Assembly: GCA_964550535.1 (NCBI GenBank)
Contig: CAZJZQ010000055.1
Coordinates: 1-21,646 of the forward strand
DNA: 21,646 nt
DNA from: UBA7672 sp964550535
GTDB taxonomy: Bacteria; Pseudomonadota; Alphaproteobacteria; Caulobacterales; Hyphomonadaceae
Reading direction: 5' to 3'
The notes under the pieces are model-generated. The model was not told where the DNA came from. It ran no database searches and saw nothing but the letters and a program-made list of their open reading frames with translations. A program made the translations under genes and the position numbers. Below are positions 13,173-21,562 of the stretch, one piece after another; within the stretch, counting starts at the first letter, position 1; the number at the start of each line of letters is the position of its first letter.

Positions 13173-13493
13173 TCAGGTTTCTATTTTGCTTTTGTAGGTA
13201 CGCAGGCTGCGCACCACCAGCAACACGCCCGGCGCGGCGGCTGCCCATGACGCCACCACGCCGCCACAAACCAGCAGCACAAACATCAGCCCCCCGGGAT
13301 CCGCCCCCATCGCGATGCCGCTCGACAATACGATCGCAGCGATAAGCGCCATGACAAGCAGCGCCAATAATTGAATCTGGAACCGCTTGCGCTCACGCCG
13401 CTCCAGAACCGCCAGCCGGAAAAAGGGATCGTACACTGGCGGCGCGACGCGGTTCAGAAGCCCGGCAATGCGTTGATCGCTCATCTCGCTCAT
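13173..13493 (-). CDS. Small two-helix membrane protein, putative anti-sigma factor
   Basis: The product has 106 residues. A soluble N-terminal segment of about 40 residues (RIAGLLNRVAPPVYDPFFRLAVLERRERKRF) precedes two membrane helices (QLLALLVMALIAAIVLSS, about 41-58, and LMFVLLVCGGVVASWAAAAPGVLLVV, about 69-94) and a short basic tail. Its ATG overlaps the sigma-factor stop codon by the 4-nt ATGA, the arrangement typical of a sigma factor and its regulator. Similar PP..DP.FRLAVLERRERRRF proteins occur beside ECF genes in other alphaproteobacteria, as far as I recall. No HxxxCxxC zinc anti-sigma motif is visible. The anti-sigma role is inferred from position and topology only. Confidence 0.75.
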   Translation of the reverse strand: MSEMSDQRIAGLLNRVAPPVYDPFFRLAVLERRERKRFQIQLLALLVMALIAAIVLSSGIAMGADPGGLMFVLLVCGGVVASWAAAAPGVLLVVRSLRTYKSKIET

Positions 13494-14008
13494 GCATCGT
13501 CTCCTAACACACCACGCAACTTGTTGCGCCCGCGCAGCACATGCGATTTCACCGTGCCGAGCGGAAGGCCAAGTATTTCCGCGGCTTCAGCGTGCGTGAA
13601 CGCGCCGCCAAGACAGAGCACGGTCGCCGCGCGCTGATCCAGCGGCAGCACCTCAAGCGCCTGTTGTAGCGCCACGCGATCCGCATCAGGCGCGCCCACG
13701 GATTCCGAAAGCTCAGCCCATGCCGTGTCCCGGTCGCGGCGGCGGAACCAGCTGCGTTGCGCGCCCTTTGCTTTGCGCCACGCAATCGCGCATAGCCAAG
13801 ACCGTACATTGGCGGCTCCGCGAAAAGCGTGCGCTTGCGTCCATGCCGCCAGAAAAGTTTCCTGCGCGATATCATCGGCATCCGTCACGTTCACGAGCCC
13901 GCGCAGGAATACGCGTACGGCCTGCTGGTGCCGATCAATCAATATGTTGAATGCGCGCTCCGATCCGTCGCGCACGGCGGCGATCAGGCTGGCGTCGTCA
14001 TCGAACAT
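13490..14008 (-). CDS. RNA polymerase ECF-type sigma factor
   Basis: The product has 172 residues, the usual length of an ECF sigma factor. Region 2 covers about residues 8-85, with the DADDIAQETFLAAWTQAHAFRG helix (core RNA polymerase and -10 recognition) and NVRSWLCAIAWRKAK. Region 4 covers about 112-168 with LEVLPLDQRAATVLCLGGAFTHAEAAEILGLPLGTVKSHVLRGRNKLR, a helix-turn-helix for the -35. No extra C-terminal SnoaL-type domain is present. It starts directly after the stop of the membrane gene at 14009 and overlaps the next gene by 4 nt, so three genes form one translational unit. It would direct a small regulon, possibly including its own operon. Confidence 0.93.
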   Translation of the reverse strand: MFDDDASLIAAVRDGSERAFNILIDRHQQAVRVFLRGLVNVTDADDIAQETFLAAWTQAHAFRGAANVRSWLCAIAWRKAKGAQRSWFRRRDRDTAWAELSESVGAPDADRVALQQALEVLPLDQRAATVLCLGGAFTHAEAAEILGLPLGTVKSHVLRGRNKLRGVLGDDA

Positions 14009-14428
14009 CTATCGGTCGCGCGTGAGCAGGGCCGCGAGCAGGAGGCCGAAGGCGCCGAAACCGAAGAACGCCATGGCCGCCTGTGATGCAAACACCATCC
14101 AGTTCTCAGCGTCACCGGCTTCAAGCCAGCCGTGCAGTCCGCCCGCAACGCAGGCGCTGAACAGAAATCCGATGAACGCCTGCAAGAGCAGGCCGCGGCC
14201 TTGAAAAGGCTTCTGCCCCGCTTGATTTCCCGCTGCGTGCTGCGCCAACTGCTCCAGCATGGCAGCCGGAGGCTCGGCGCCTCTTTCCGCATACATCTTC
14301 AGGATATCGAGCGCTTTGTGACGCCGCTCATGCTCACCCTGGCCTGCCCAGATGGCGCAACCGAAGGAGATCAGCACCACGCCGATCCAGAAAACATACC
14401 AGTATATTTCGGGCAGCTTGCCTTCCAC
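14009..14428 (-). CDS. Small membrane protein preceding the ECF sigma factor, DUF6249-like
   Basis: The product has 139 residues from a GTG start at 14428 supported by GGAGG 7 nt upstream (14436-14440). One N-terminal membrane helix (YWYVFWIGVVLISFGCAIWA, about 9-28) is followed by a cytoplasmic segment with GEHERRHKALDILKMYAERGAEPPAAMLEQLA, then two more membrane helices (LLLQAFIGFLFSACVAGGL and AAMAFFGFGAFGLLLAALL). The ERRHKALDILK.YAE.G.EPP segment resembles DUF6249-type proteins, which I recall near ECF sigma genes; the function is unknown. Its stop codon directly abuts the sigma ATG. It may be a second partner of the sigma factor, for example part of a membrane-stress sensor. Confidence 0.75.
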   Translation of the reverse strand: MEGKLPEIYWYVFWIGVVLISFGCAIWAGQGEHERRHKALDILKMYAERGAEPPAAMLEQLAQHAAGNQAGQKPFQGRGLLLQAFIGFLFSACVAGGLHGWLEAGDAENWMVFASQAAMAFFGFGAFGLLLAALLTRDR

Positions 14429-14435
14429 GGCGCGT

Positions 14436-14440
14436 CCTCC
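14436..14440 (-). promoter_or_regulatory. Ribosome binding site supporting the GTG start at 14428
   Basis: On the minus strand, GGAGG is followed after 7 nt by GTG, the only good start signal at the head of this operon. Confidence 0.65.
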
Positions 14441-14521
14441 CTTTCCGCCAGCGTATGCCCGACGGTGTCATGCCTTTGTCGCCGCCGGAATGGCCTGCGG
14501 ATGCAGGAGAAGGAAAGATTC

Positions 14522-17500
14522 TTACGCCGCCGCCAGCCGCTCAGCCGCTTCCAGGTCCACCGACACGAGCCGGGACACGCCGCGCTCCTGCATGGTGACG
14601 CCGAACAGGCGGTCCATGCGGGACATGGTGACGGCGTTGTGGGTGATGACGATGAAGCGGGTGGCGGTGCGTTTGCGCATCTCGTCGAGCAGGCGGCAGA
14701 AGCGGTCGACGTTGGCGTCGTCCAGCGGCGCGTCCACCTCGTCCAGCACGCAGATGGGCGAGGGGCGCGAGAGGAAGACGGCGAAGATCAGCGCCGTCGC
14801 CGTCAACGCCTGTTCGCCGCCCGACATCAGCGACAGCGTGGCCAGACGCTTGCCCGGCGGCGAGGCGTAGATTTCGAGACCGGCGTCGAGCGGGTCTTCG
14901 CTTTCGGTGAGGCGCAGCTCCGCTTCGCCGCCGCCGAACAGGGCGGTGAACAGCGACCGGAAATGCGTGTTGACGGATTCATACGCGGCGACGAGGCGCG
15001 AGCGGCCTTCCTCGTTCAGCGCATCGATGCCTTCGCGCAGGCGGGCGATGGCGGCGATCAGGTCGTCGCGCTCCTCCGCCTGAAAACCCATGCGCGCGGC
15101 GATCTCGGCGAGTTGGTCGTCAGCCTCCATGTTCACCGCGCCAAGGCCGTCACGCTCGCGGCGCAGCTGGGCGAGGCGGATATCGAGCACGGCGGGGTCG
15201 GGCGCTTCGCCGGGCGCATCTTCACCGGCCTCTGCGGCTTGCGCCAGCGCGGCGGCGACCAGCGCCTCAAGGTCTTCCAACTCGCGGTCGAATGCGGCGC
15301 GGACGGTTTCGGCGATCTCGGCTTCGCGGCGGATGGCGGCTTCGAGGCGCGCGTCGGAGCGGGCGAGGCCTTCGCGCGCATTGGCGGATTGTTCGCGCGC
15401 ATTGCGCGTGGCGAACTCGGCTTCGCGCAAGACGGTGCCGGCGGCGGCGAGGGCGTCGGCCGCTTCGCGCCGTGCGGTTTCGGCGGCCTCGGCGCCGGCG
15501 GCCAGTTCGTCGAGCCGGGCCTGCGCCTTGGCGGGCGCTTCCGCTGCAACGACACGTGCATCGCGGGCGGCTTCGAGTTGCTCCACCAGACGCAACAGGC
15601 GCGCGGCGGCGGCGGCTTCGCGCCCCGCCCATTCCTGCTGCTCAAGCTTGAGGCCGGAGCGCACGGCCTCGGCGCGTTCTGTCTCACGCACAAAGGCGTC
15701 GAAATCCTGTGCGGCATGGCGCTCGGCTTCGCGCGCCGCCGTCATCGCTTCCAGCATGGCGGCGACATGTGCGCGGTCGGCGTCGGTCGGCATGGCGGAA
15801 GACGCCTCGCGCGCTTCGCCCAGCATGGCGACGGCGTGGCGGTGATCCGTCTCCAGCCGCGCAACGGAGTCACGCAGCGATGCGCCGCGCAGACTCAGCC
15901 GCTCGACATCCTGTTCCGCGCGCAGGGCGGCTTCGCGTGTCTGCGCGGCGTTACGCTGGGCTTCGGGCGCGCGGCGGCGGGCTTCCATCGCCGCCATCTC
16001 GGCATTGGTGAGCGCGGCGGACGCCTTGTTGCGGGCGGCGAGCGCGGCGTCGCGATCCTTCTGCGCCACGACGAGGTCGCGCTGGCATTCCTCGCGGCGG
16101 GTGCGTTGCGCCATGCGTTCAGCCGTGGGCAGCGGCGCTTCGGCGCTGCGCACGAAACCATCCCAGCGCCACAGGTCGCCCTCGCGCGAGACGAGGCGCT
16201 GGCCGATCGACAGGCCGGGTTGCAGCGCGGCGCCCTTGTCGCGATCCACCAGTCCGCATTGCGACAGGCGCGCCTGCATCACGTCCGGCGCCTGCACGAT
16301 ATCGGACAGCGGCGTCGCGCCATCGGGCAGGGGCATGGCGGTGCGGCCATGGCGGCCGGACCAGTGCGCAGGCGCCGCCGGATCAACCGGCGCTTCGAGA
16401 TCGGCGTCGAGGGCTGCGGCGAGCGCGCGCTCCAGACCTTTCGCGCTGATCGAATCCATCACCGGCGCCGGGCCTTCATGGCGGCGCAGCAGGCGGTCGA
16501 GGCCTTTCAGCTCCGCTTCCAGCTCCACCACCCGGCGCTCGGTTGCGTGGACGGGCGGGGTGAGTTTGGCTTCCTCGCCGCGCGCGGCGTCGAGCGCGCG
16601 GTTGGCCTGCGTCAGCGCCGCTTGCGCCTGTTCGACCTGACGTGCGGCTTCAATGCTGCGCGCGCGCGCTGTCTCCAGCGCCGCTTCAATCACAGCCGCA
16701 TCGCCCAGCGCGCCGAGTTCGCGGCGCAGGCGGGCGAGTTCGGCGTCCAGCCGCGCGATCCTGTCTTCCTCGCGCCGGATCGCGGAGGCGCCGGTGGCCG
16801 CACGAACATCCGCCTGCGCCAGCGCCATGCGTGCGGCGTCGGCGTCCAGTTCGGCCTTGGTGCGGGCGGCGTGCGCGGCGTCGCGTGCGAAAAGCAGACG
16901 GTCATGTTCGGCCTTGCGCGCCGCCGCATCGTCGGGGGGCAGGGCGGCCAGCGTATCGATGGCGCGTTGCATGCGCAGGCCCGCGTCGGCCTGTTCCGCC
17001 TGCTCGCGCGCGGTCTCTTCCTCGATGCGGGCGATGTCGCGGTCGATGCGCACGGCATGATCGCGCGCGGCGTCGCGTTCCGCCTCGGTGCGCGCGAGTT
17101 GCAGCTTCAGGGCGCCGAGACGTCCGGCCGCGTCGGCTTCGGCGTTGCGCAACGGATCGATGGCGGCGCGGGCGTCCAGTTCGGCGGCGTTGGCGCGGGC
17201 CACGGCGGAGACCGCCTCCGCCTCGGCTTCCTTCGCGGCGGCCAGCGCCTTGCGCGCTTCCGCCGTCTCCTTCACCGCGCCGCGCCAGCGGGTGGCGCCA
17301 AGACGCGCTTCCAGCGCCTGTATCTCTTCCGAAAGCGCACGATAGCGCCGCGCCTTGCCAGCCTGGCGTTTCAGCGACGCAGCCTGGCGCTCCACCTCGG
17401 CCATGATGTCGGCGAGCTTGGCGAGGTTCTCCTCCGCCGCCTTCAGCTTCAGCTCCGCCTCGTGGCGTCGCGCGGCGAGGCCGCCGATGCCGGCTGCTTC

Positions 17501-17995
17501 CTCAAGGATGCGGCGGCGGTTCTGCGGCTTGGCGGAGATCAGCTCCGAAATCTGTCCCTGCCGCACCAGAGAGGGCGAGTTGGCGCCGGTCGATGCGTCC
17601 GCGAACAGGATTTGCACATCCTTGGCGCGCACCGTGCGCCCATTGATGCGATAGGACGACCCGGCCCCGCGGCGCAGCGTGCGGCGGATTTCCAGAACGT
17701 CTTCCTCGTTGAACTCCGCCGGCGCCGTGCGCTCGCGATTGTCGATCATCAACACGACTTCGGCGATCTCGCGCGCGGGGCGTTCGGTGGTGCCCGCGAA
17801 GATCAGGTCGTCCATCTCGCCGCCGCGCATCGCACGGGCGGATGTCGCGCCCATGGCCCAGCGCAGCGCTTCCAGCAGGTTGGACTTGCCGCAGCCGTTC
17901 GGCCCGACAATGCCGGTCAGGCCCTCATGGACCGGCACATCGACCGGGTCCACGAAGGACTTGAACCCCGCGATTTTCAGGCCGGTGACCTGCAC
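14522..17995 (-). CDS. smc: Chromosome segregation protein Smc
   Basis: The product has 1157 residues, the expected size of bacterial Smc, from a GTG start with GGAGAGGG upstream. The N-terminal head starts KIAGFKSFVDP with Walker A GPNGCGKSN (31-39) and includes the R-loop-like GSSYRINGRTVRAKDVQ region and LVRQGQISELISAKPQNRRRILEEAAGI. Two long coiled-coil arms flank a central hinge around residues 500-620 (ending GQRLVSREGDLWRWDGF). The C-terminal head has the signature LSLMSGGEQALTATAL (1054-1069), Walker B ICVLDEVDAPLDD (about 1081-1093) and a VITHN switch motif. As an ABC-type ATPase dimer it compacts and separates chromosomes with ScpA and ScpB, which are not in this window. It is downstream of two dsbA-like genes, 138 nt away, on the same strand, a linkage known from other alphaproteobacteria. 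Confidence 0.97.
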   Translation of the reverse strand: MQVTGLKIAGFKSFVDPVDVPVHEGLTGIVGPNGCGKSNLLEALRWAMGATSARAMRGGEMDDLIFAGTTERPAREIAEVVLMIDNRERTAPAEFNEEDVLEIRRTLRRGAGSSYRINGRTVRAKDVQILFADASTGANSPSLVRQGQISELISAKPQNRRRILEEAAGIGGLAARRHEAELKLKAAEENLAKLADIMAEVERQAASLKRQAGKARRYRALSEEIQALEARLGATRWRGAVKETAEARKALAAAKEAEAEAVSAVARANAAELDARAAIDPLRNAEADAAGRLGALKLQLARTEAERDAARDHAVRIDRDIARIEEETAREQAEQADAGLRMQRAIDTLAALPPDDAAARKAEHDRLLFARDAAHAARTKAELDADAARMALAQADVRAATGASAIRREEDRIARLDAELARLRRELGALGDAAVIEAALETARARSIEAARQVEQAQAALTQANRALDAARGEEAKLTPPVHATERRVVELEAELKGLDRLLRRHEGPAPVMDSISAKGLERALAAALDADLEAPVDPAAPAHWSGRHGRTAMPLPDGATPLSDIVQAPDVMQARLSQCGLVDRDKGAALQPGLSIGQRLVSREGDLWRWDGFVRSAEAPLPTAERMAQRTRREECQRDLVVAQKDRDAALAARNKASAALTNAEMAAMEARRRAPEAQRNAAQTREAALRAEQDVERLSLRGASLRDSVARLETDHRHAVAMLGEAREASSAMPTDADRAHVAAMLEAMTAAREAERHAAQDFDAFVRETERAEAVRSGLKLEQQEWAGREAAAAARLLRLVEQLEAARDARVVAAEAPAKAQARLDELAAGAEAAETARREAADALAAAGTVLREAEFATRNAREQSANAREGLARSDARLEAAIRREAEIAETVRAAFDRELEDLEALVAAALAQAAEAGEDAPGEAPDPAVLDIRLAQLRRERDGLGAVNMEADDQLAEIAARMGFQAEERDDLIAAIARLREGIDALNEEGRSRLVAAYESVNTHFRSLFTALFGGGEAELRLTESEDPLDAGLEIYASPPGKRLATLSLMSGGEQALTATALIFAVFLSRPSPICVLDEVDAPLDDANVDRFCRLLDEMRKRTATRFIVITHNAVTMSRMDRLFGVTMQERGVSRLVSVDLEAAERLAAA

Positions 17996-18133
17996 AGCCC
18001 TCTCCGGATCGGCGCGACGGCCGCTAGGACCTCTTGAAAAGGCCGGAAAAACCGCTCTTCGCGCGGCCAGCGCAGCGGGTCAATGGGCGCAAAGTCGCCT
18101 CTGGGGCGAACAAGGTCCTGTTTTGGGCCGCGT

Positions 18134-18772
18134 TTACTGTGTTTGCGCCGCCAGCTGGGCCTCAATGGCCGCCGACAGGTTCGCGAACGAGTAGTCCTCG
18201 ACCTTCTGCCCGGCGACGAACAGGGTGGGCGTGCCGGTGACTTCCTCGGGCGCGTTCTGGGCCTGCCCGATGGTGATCGCCATCACCTCCTCGGAGTCGA
18301 TGCAGGTGCGGACCTCGTCCGGCGTGAGGCCATGGCGGGCGCCGACCTTGCCCAGTTCCTCGCGGGCGGCGGCTTCGGTTCCGGCCATCACCAGCGTTTC
18401 CTGGTTCTCGAACAGGTCGCCGATCACATCGAAGAATTTGTCTTCGCCCGCACAGCGCGCAATCGACGCGCCCGCGACGGCGATGGCGCCCGGCTGGGTC
18501 GGCACCACGCGATAGACCAGCTTCGCCTTGCCCGTGTCGATATAGGCGGCTTTCACCTCCGGCAGCGTGCCTTCGTGGAAAGCCTTGCAGTGGCCGCAGG
18601 TGGTTGAGGCGTACTCGACAATCTCCACCGGAGCATTCGGATCGCCCATCACCGTCTCGCCCAGGAAGGGCGAGATCGGAACCGGCGTGAACGCATCGGG
18701 TTCAACCGGCTTGGGTTCGCAGGCGGCGAGCGCGGTTGCGGCGAGGGCGAGCAGGGCGGTGCGGCGGATCAT
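18134..18772 (-). CDS. DsbA-family thiol-disulfide lipoprotein
   Basis: The product has 212 residues. A lipoprotein signal ends in LAAC with Cys18, followed by a Pro-rich spacer and a DsbA-like thioredoxin fold. The active site is C59-G-H-C62 (EYASTTCGHCKAFH), with a helical insertion carrying ARCAGEDKFFDVIGDLF and the cis-Pro loop GTPTLF near residue 181. This is the bacterial DsbA/BdbD-type (Thioredoxin_4) family, in which such membrane-anchored proteins oxidise or proof-read thiols in the periplasm. Its ATG overlaps the stop codon of the neighbouring paralogue by 4 nt, so the two are translated together. Genes of this type are commonly found upstream of smc in alphaproteobacteria. Confidence 0.92.
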   Translation of the reverse strand: MIRRTALLALAATALAACEPKPVEPDAFTPVPISPFLGETVMGDPNAPVEIVEYASTTCGHCKAFHEGTLPEVKAAYIDTGKAKLVYRVVPTQPGAIAVAGASIARCAGEDKFFDVIGDLFENQETLVMAGTEAAAREELGKVGARHGLTPDEVRTCIDSEEVMAITIGQAQNAPEEVTGTPTLFVAGQKVEDYSFANLSAAIEAQLAAQTQ

Positions 18773-19482
18773 TGGGCGGGCGCTTCCTCTGTGGCGGCCG
18801 GAGCTGCTTCCGTGGCGGGTGCAGCAGGCTGGCCTTCGGCGGGCGCGGCCTGCGGGTTCAACTTCGCTTCGATGGCGGCGGACAGGCCGGCCCAGCTATG
18901 GTCGGTCGCGACGTCGCCGTTCAGGAACACGGCGGGCGTGCCGCTCACCCGTCCGGCGGCTTCCGTCTGGACCGTCATCAGGTGCTTCTCGATGCCGGGA
19001 TGCTCGATGCAGGCGCGCACCTCTTCAACCGACAGGCCGTGCGCCCCGCCGATCTCGACCAGCACGGGCCCCGCCGCGCCCTTCTGCGCCGCTTCAAACA
19101 TATCGCCCTGACGCGTGAAGAACTCATCGACGATGGCGTAGTATTTGTCCTTGCCGGCGCAGCGCGACAGGCCCACGCCCGCAATGGCGAGGTCGGCCGG
19201 CGCGGTCGGCCAGTCCTTCATGACGTACTTCACCTTGCCGGTGTCGATGTATTCCGACTTCAGGCGCGGATAGACCTGTTTCCAGAAATCGCGGCAGTGC
19301 GAGCAGGTGAGTGAAGCATACTCCACCAGCTCAACCGGCGCGGACGCGTCGCCCAGCACCACGTCGCCGAAATACGGATCGACCTTCGCAGTGGATCCGC
19401 CGCCGCCTTCGCCGCCGCACGCTGCGGCCAGCACCAGCGCGGCCGCCGCGATGAAGGTGCGAACAGGGGTCAGAATGGTCAT
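18769..19482 (-). CDS. DsbA-family thiol-disulfide lipoprotein
   Basis: The product has 237 residues. The lipoprotein signal ends in LAAAC with Cys22 and is followed by a Gly-rich spacer. The thioredoxin-fold domain has the active site C60-S-H-C63 (EYASLTCSHCRDFW), an inserted helical domain with SRCAGKDKYYAIVDEFF, and the cis-Pro loop GTPAVF near residue 189. The C-terminus carries an Ala/Pro/Glu-rich disordered tail absent from its neighbour. The two adjacent genes are clear tandem duplicates that have diverged in active-site residues (Ser-His versus Gly-His). Position and type suggest a periplasmic redox role; the substrates are unknown. Confidence 0.92.
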   Translation of the reverse strand: MTILTPVRTFIAAAALVLAAACGGEGGGGSTAKVDPYFGDVVLGDASAPVELVEYASLTCSHCRDFWKQVYPRLKSEYIDTGKVKYVMKDWPTAPADLAIAGVGLSRCAGKDKYYAIVDEFFTRQGDMFEAAQKGAAGPVLVEIGGAHGLSVEEVRACIEHPGIEKHLMTVQTEAAGRVSGTPAVFLNGDVATDHSWAGLSAAIEAKLNPQAAPAEGQPAAPATEAAPAATEEAPAQ

Positions 19483-19629
19483 GCGTCGCGTCTCCCTCTG
19501 GTCCCGTCCTTTTCGCCGTCCCGCGGCCGGATGGGGCTGAACAAGCCAGCAAATCTGGCGACTGTTTGGCGTGGCCTGCGTCCGGGGTCAACGCACGGCT
19601 GTGTCAGGCATATGTGCGGGGCGGGGCGG

Positions 19630-20175
19630 CTAGCCCCTGGGGCCTTTGCGCGGGGTCAGGACCGCCACGCCCAGCGCCGTCAGCGCCGCCCGGACCGACG
19701 GATCGCGCACCTCGGCCAGCTCGTTCAGCAGCGCCGTCTTTTCGTCCTCGGTCAGCGGCTGCGGACGCGGGGCGGAAGGCTTGGGCGGCGGCGCCGAGGT
19801 CTGGATGATCTTGATCGACTTCACCCTGGAGCCCGAGGCGAGGTTCACCCGCTCCAGAATATGCTCCTGCGCGTGCTGGATCATCGGCGCGGCGGCGGAT
19901 GGGGCCCGCAGGTGCAACACCCCGCCGCCCTTGGCCGGGGCGACGCGCACCGGCTGGGTCACGGCGGCCAGACGCGGGCCGACAATCTCGGCCCAGCGCG
20001 CAACCAGCGTATCCGCCGCCGGTCCCGCTTCCTTGAGAATAGGCGCCAGCGCCCGCGTCAGCGCATTCCCGAATGGTTTGGCGCTGCGATAGACCGGCGT
20101 GGCGCGCACTTCCGCCAGACGCGCCTCGGCCGCGCGTTCCGCCTCCCGTATCTTCCAGTCAGGCGTTTTAGGCAT
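19630..20175 (-). CDS. DUF721 (DciA-like) protein
   Basis: The product has 181 residues from ATG 20175; a longer open frame to 20319 would overlap the divergent mutY start and is unlikely. The central domain (KPFGNALTRALAPILKEAGPAADTLVARWAEIVGPRLAAVTQPVRVAP...GGVLHLRAPSAAAPMIQHAQEHILERVN) matches DUF721, whose best-studied members are DciA, proteins that help load the replicative helicase DnaB. A Pro/Lys-rich linker and an acidic/hydrophobic C-terminal helix (TEDEKTALLNELAEVRDPSVRAALTALG) follow, as in the alphaproteobacterial form. It is divergent from mutY with only 26 nt between the starts. The family assignment is good; helicase loading by this member is inferred. Confidence 0.85.
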   Translation of the reverse strand: MPKTPDWKIREAERAAEARLAEVRATPVYRSAKPFGNALTRALAPILKEAGPAADTLVARWAEIVGPRLAAVTQPVRVAPAKGGGVLHLRAPSAAAPMIQHAQEHILERVNLASGSRVKSIKIIQTSAPPPKPSAPRPQPLTEDEKTALLNELAEVRDPSVRAALTALGVAVLTPRKGPRG

Positions 20176-20201
20176 GGCCCGATCTTGCCAGCATTCTGCG
20201 G

Positions 20202-21347
20202 ATGACGGAACCAGTCGCCATGAAGGTTTCACAGCCGAAAATTGCGCAGCCGGAAAACACGCGGGAAAAAGCCCCGGAAAGGCCGAAGGCCCGAAGCCGG
20301 GCTCGCGCGCTGGACGCATGGTATCGCGCCCACGCCCGCCCGCTGCCCTGGCGCACCGGTCCGGCGGATCGCGATGCGGGCGTCAGGCCTGATCCCTATC
20401 GCGTCTGGTTGTCGGAAGTGATGTTGCAGCAGACCACCGTGCCGCACGCCGCGCCCTACTTCCTGAAATTCACCCAGCGCTGGTCCCGCGTCGCCGCGCT
20501 CGCCACGGCGCCATGGGAGGATGTCTCCGCAGCATGGGCCGGACTCGGCTATTACAGCCGCGCGCGTAACCTCCATGCTTGCGCCAAAGCTGTGGCGGAG
20601 CAGGGCGGATTTCCGCAAACGCGCGACGGCCTGCGCGATCTTCCCGGCGTCGGCCCCTATACCGCCGCCGCCATCGCCGCGATCGCCTTCGACGAACCGG
20701 TCGCGCCGGTGGACGGCAATATCGAGCGCGTCGTCTCGCGCCTGGAAGCCATCGGCTCCGATGGCGCGGAAGCCGGCTGGCGCGCCGCCAAGAAATGCGC
20801 GGCGGAATATGCGCAGTTCATGTTCGAGGCCAGCGCCAGCGATGTCCGCCCCGGCGATCTGGCGCAGGCGATGATGGATCTGGGCGCAACCGTCTGCACG
20901 CCCCGCAATCCCGCGTGTGGAATATGCCCCGTCGCCAAAGGGTGCGTTGCACGGGCGCAGGGCGATCCGGCGCGCTATCCCATGAAACCGGACAAGAAGG
21001 CGCAACCCGTGCGCCATGGCTCAGCCTTCGTCGCGACAAGGGGCGGCGAGGTGTTGCTGATCCGCCGTCCGCCGCAGGGGCTTCTGGGCGGGATGCTGAT
21101 GCCGCCGACAAGCACGTGGGAAGATGCGCCGCCCGCCGATCCGCTGTCCGGCGCGCCTGCGCGGTTGTCGTGGGAGCGTGTGGGGGAAGTCCGCCACGTC
21201 TTCACGCACTTCGCGCTCAAGTTGGATGTCTGGCGCGCCGAGGCGCCGGCCCGCGCCCGGCTGGAGGGCGAATGGATCGGGCGAGACGCGGCGCTGGCGT
21301 CGCTCCCCACTGTCGGCAGGAAAGCTGTCCGTCTCGCGCTGGAATGA
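20202..21347 (+). CDS. mutY: A/G-specific adenine DNA glycosylase
   Basis: The product has 381 residues (starting at ATG 20202; ATG 20220 is also possible and neither has a strong ribosome binding site). It removes adenine mispaired with 8-oxoguanine in base excision repair. The HhH-GPD domain holds the catalytic Glu72 (WLSEVMLQQTTV), the helix-hairpin-helix LPGVGPYTAAAI (147-158) and the catalytic Asp171 (PVDGNIERV). The iron-sulfur cluster motif is C232-x6-C239-x2-C242-x5-C248. The C-terminal MutT-like domain that recognises 8-oxoG is present from about 270, with FTHFALKLDV. A short basic N-terminal extension is the only unusual part. It is divergent from the DUF721 gene. Confidence 0.97.
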   Translation: MTEPVAMKVSQPKIAQPENTREKAPERPKARSRARALDAWYRAHARPLPWRTGPADRDAGVRPDPYRVWLSEVMLQQTTVPHAAPYFLKFTQRWSRVAALATAPWEDVSAAWAGLGYYSRARNLHACAKAVAEQGGFPQTRDGLRDLPGVGPYTAAAIAAIAFDEPVAPVDGNIERVVSRLEAIGSDGAEAGWRAAKKCAAEYAQFMFEASASDVRPGDLAQAMMDLGATVCTPRNPACGICPVAKGCVARAQGDPARYPMKPDKKAQPVRHGSAFVATRGGEVLLIRRPPQGLLGGMLMPPTSTWEDAPPADPLSGAPARLSWERVGEVRHVFTHFALKLDVWRAEAPARARLEGEWIGRDAALASLPTVGRKAVRLALE

Positions 21348-21348
21348 A

Positions 21349-21367
21349 CGCCGCTCCCTTTGCGGCG
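21349..21367 (+). terminator. Weak hairpin after mutY
   Basis: CGCCGC (21349-21354) and GCGGCG (21362-21367) can pair around a 7-nt loop immediately after the stop codon. No T-run follows. Confidence 0.3.
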
Positions 21368-21494
21368 CGCATGGCGTATCCACGAAATCGGCCTTGAACC
21401 GCCGCCGCTTCCCACTTTGGGTCGCAAGGCGGCGGACCCGTCGCATCAAAACCGCCGGGACGGGCTGTACGCCCTCCACAAAGGCTGGCGAAGG

Positions 21495-21503
21495 GCTATA
21501 GTC
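21495..21503 (+). promoter_or_regulatory. Possible -10 element of cysK
   Basis: GCTATAGTC lies about 60 nt upstream of the cysK ATG and resembles the Caulobacter -10 box GCTANAWC. No convincing -35 box is seen at the right distance. I see no gene in the 215-nt interval between mutY and cysK. Confidence 0.3.
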
Positions 21504-21562
21504 TCCGCCGCACACGACCACAGGGCCAGCGCAACGCGGCCCATTGCAACAGGGATCTCCCC

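Noticed and set aside
14132..18037. An open frame of 1301 codons on the plus strand, opposite smc and longer than smc itself
   Set aside because: It is the antisense shadow of a GC-rich, Ala/Glu/Arg-rich coiled-coil gene. The translation is low-complexity Arg/Gly/His/Ala with no domain, while the minus strand encodes a complete Smc with all motifs.
21399..21435. CCGCCGCC/GGCGGCGG inverted repeat between mutY and cysK
   Set aside because: An 8-bp GC-only match with a 21-nt loop is expected by chance at this base composition, and no other signal supports it.
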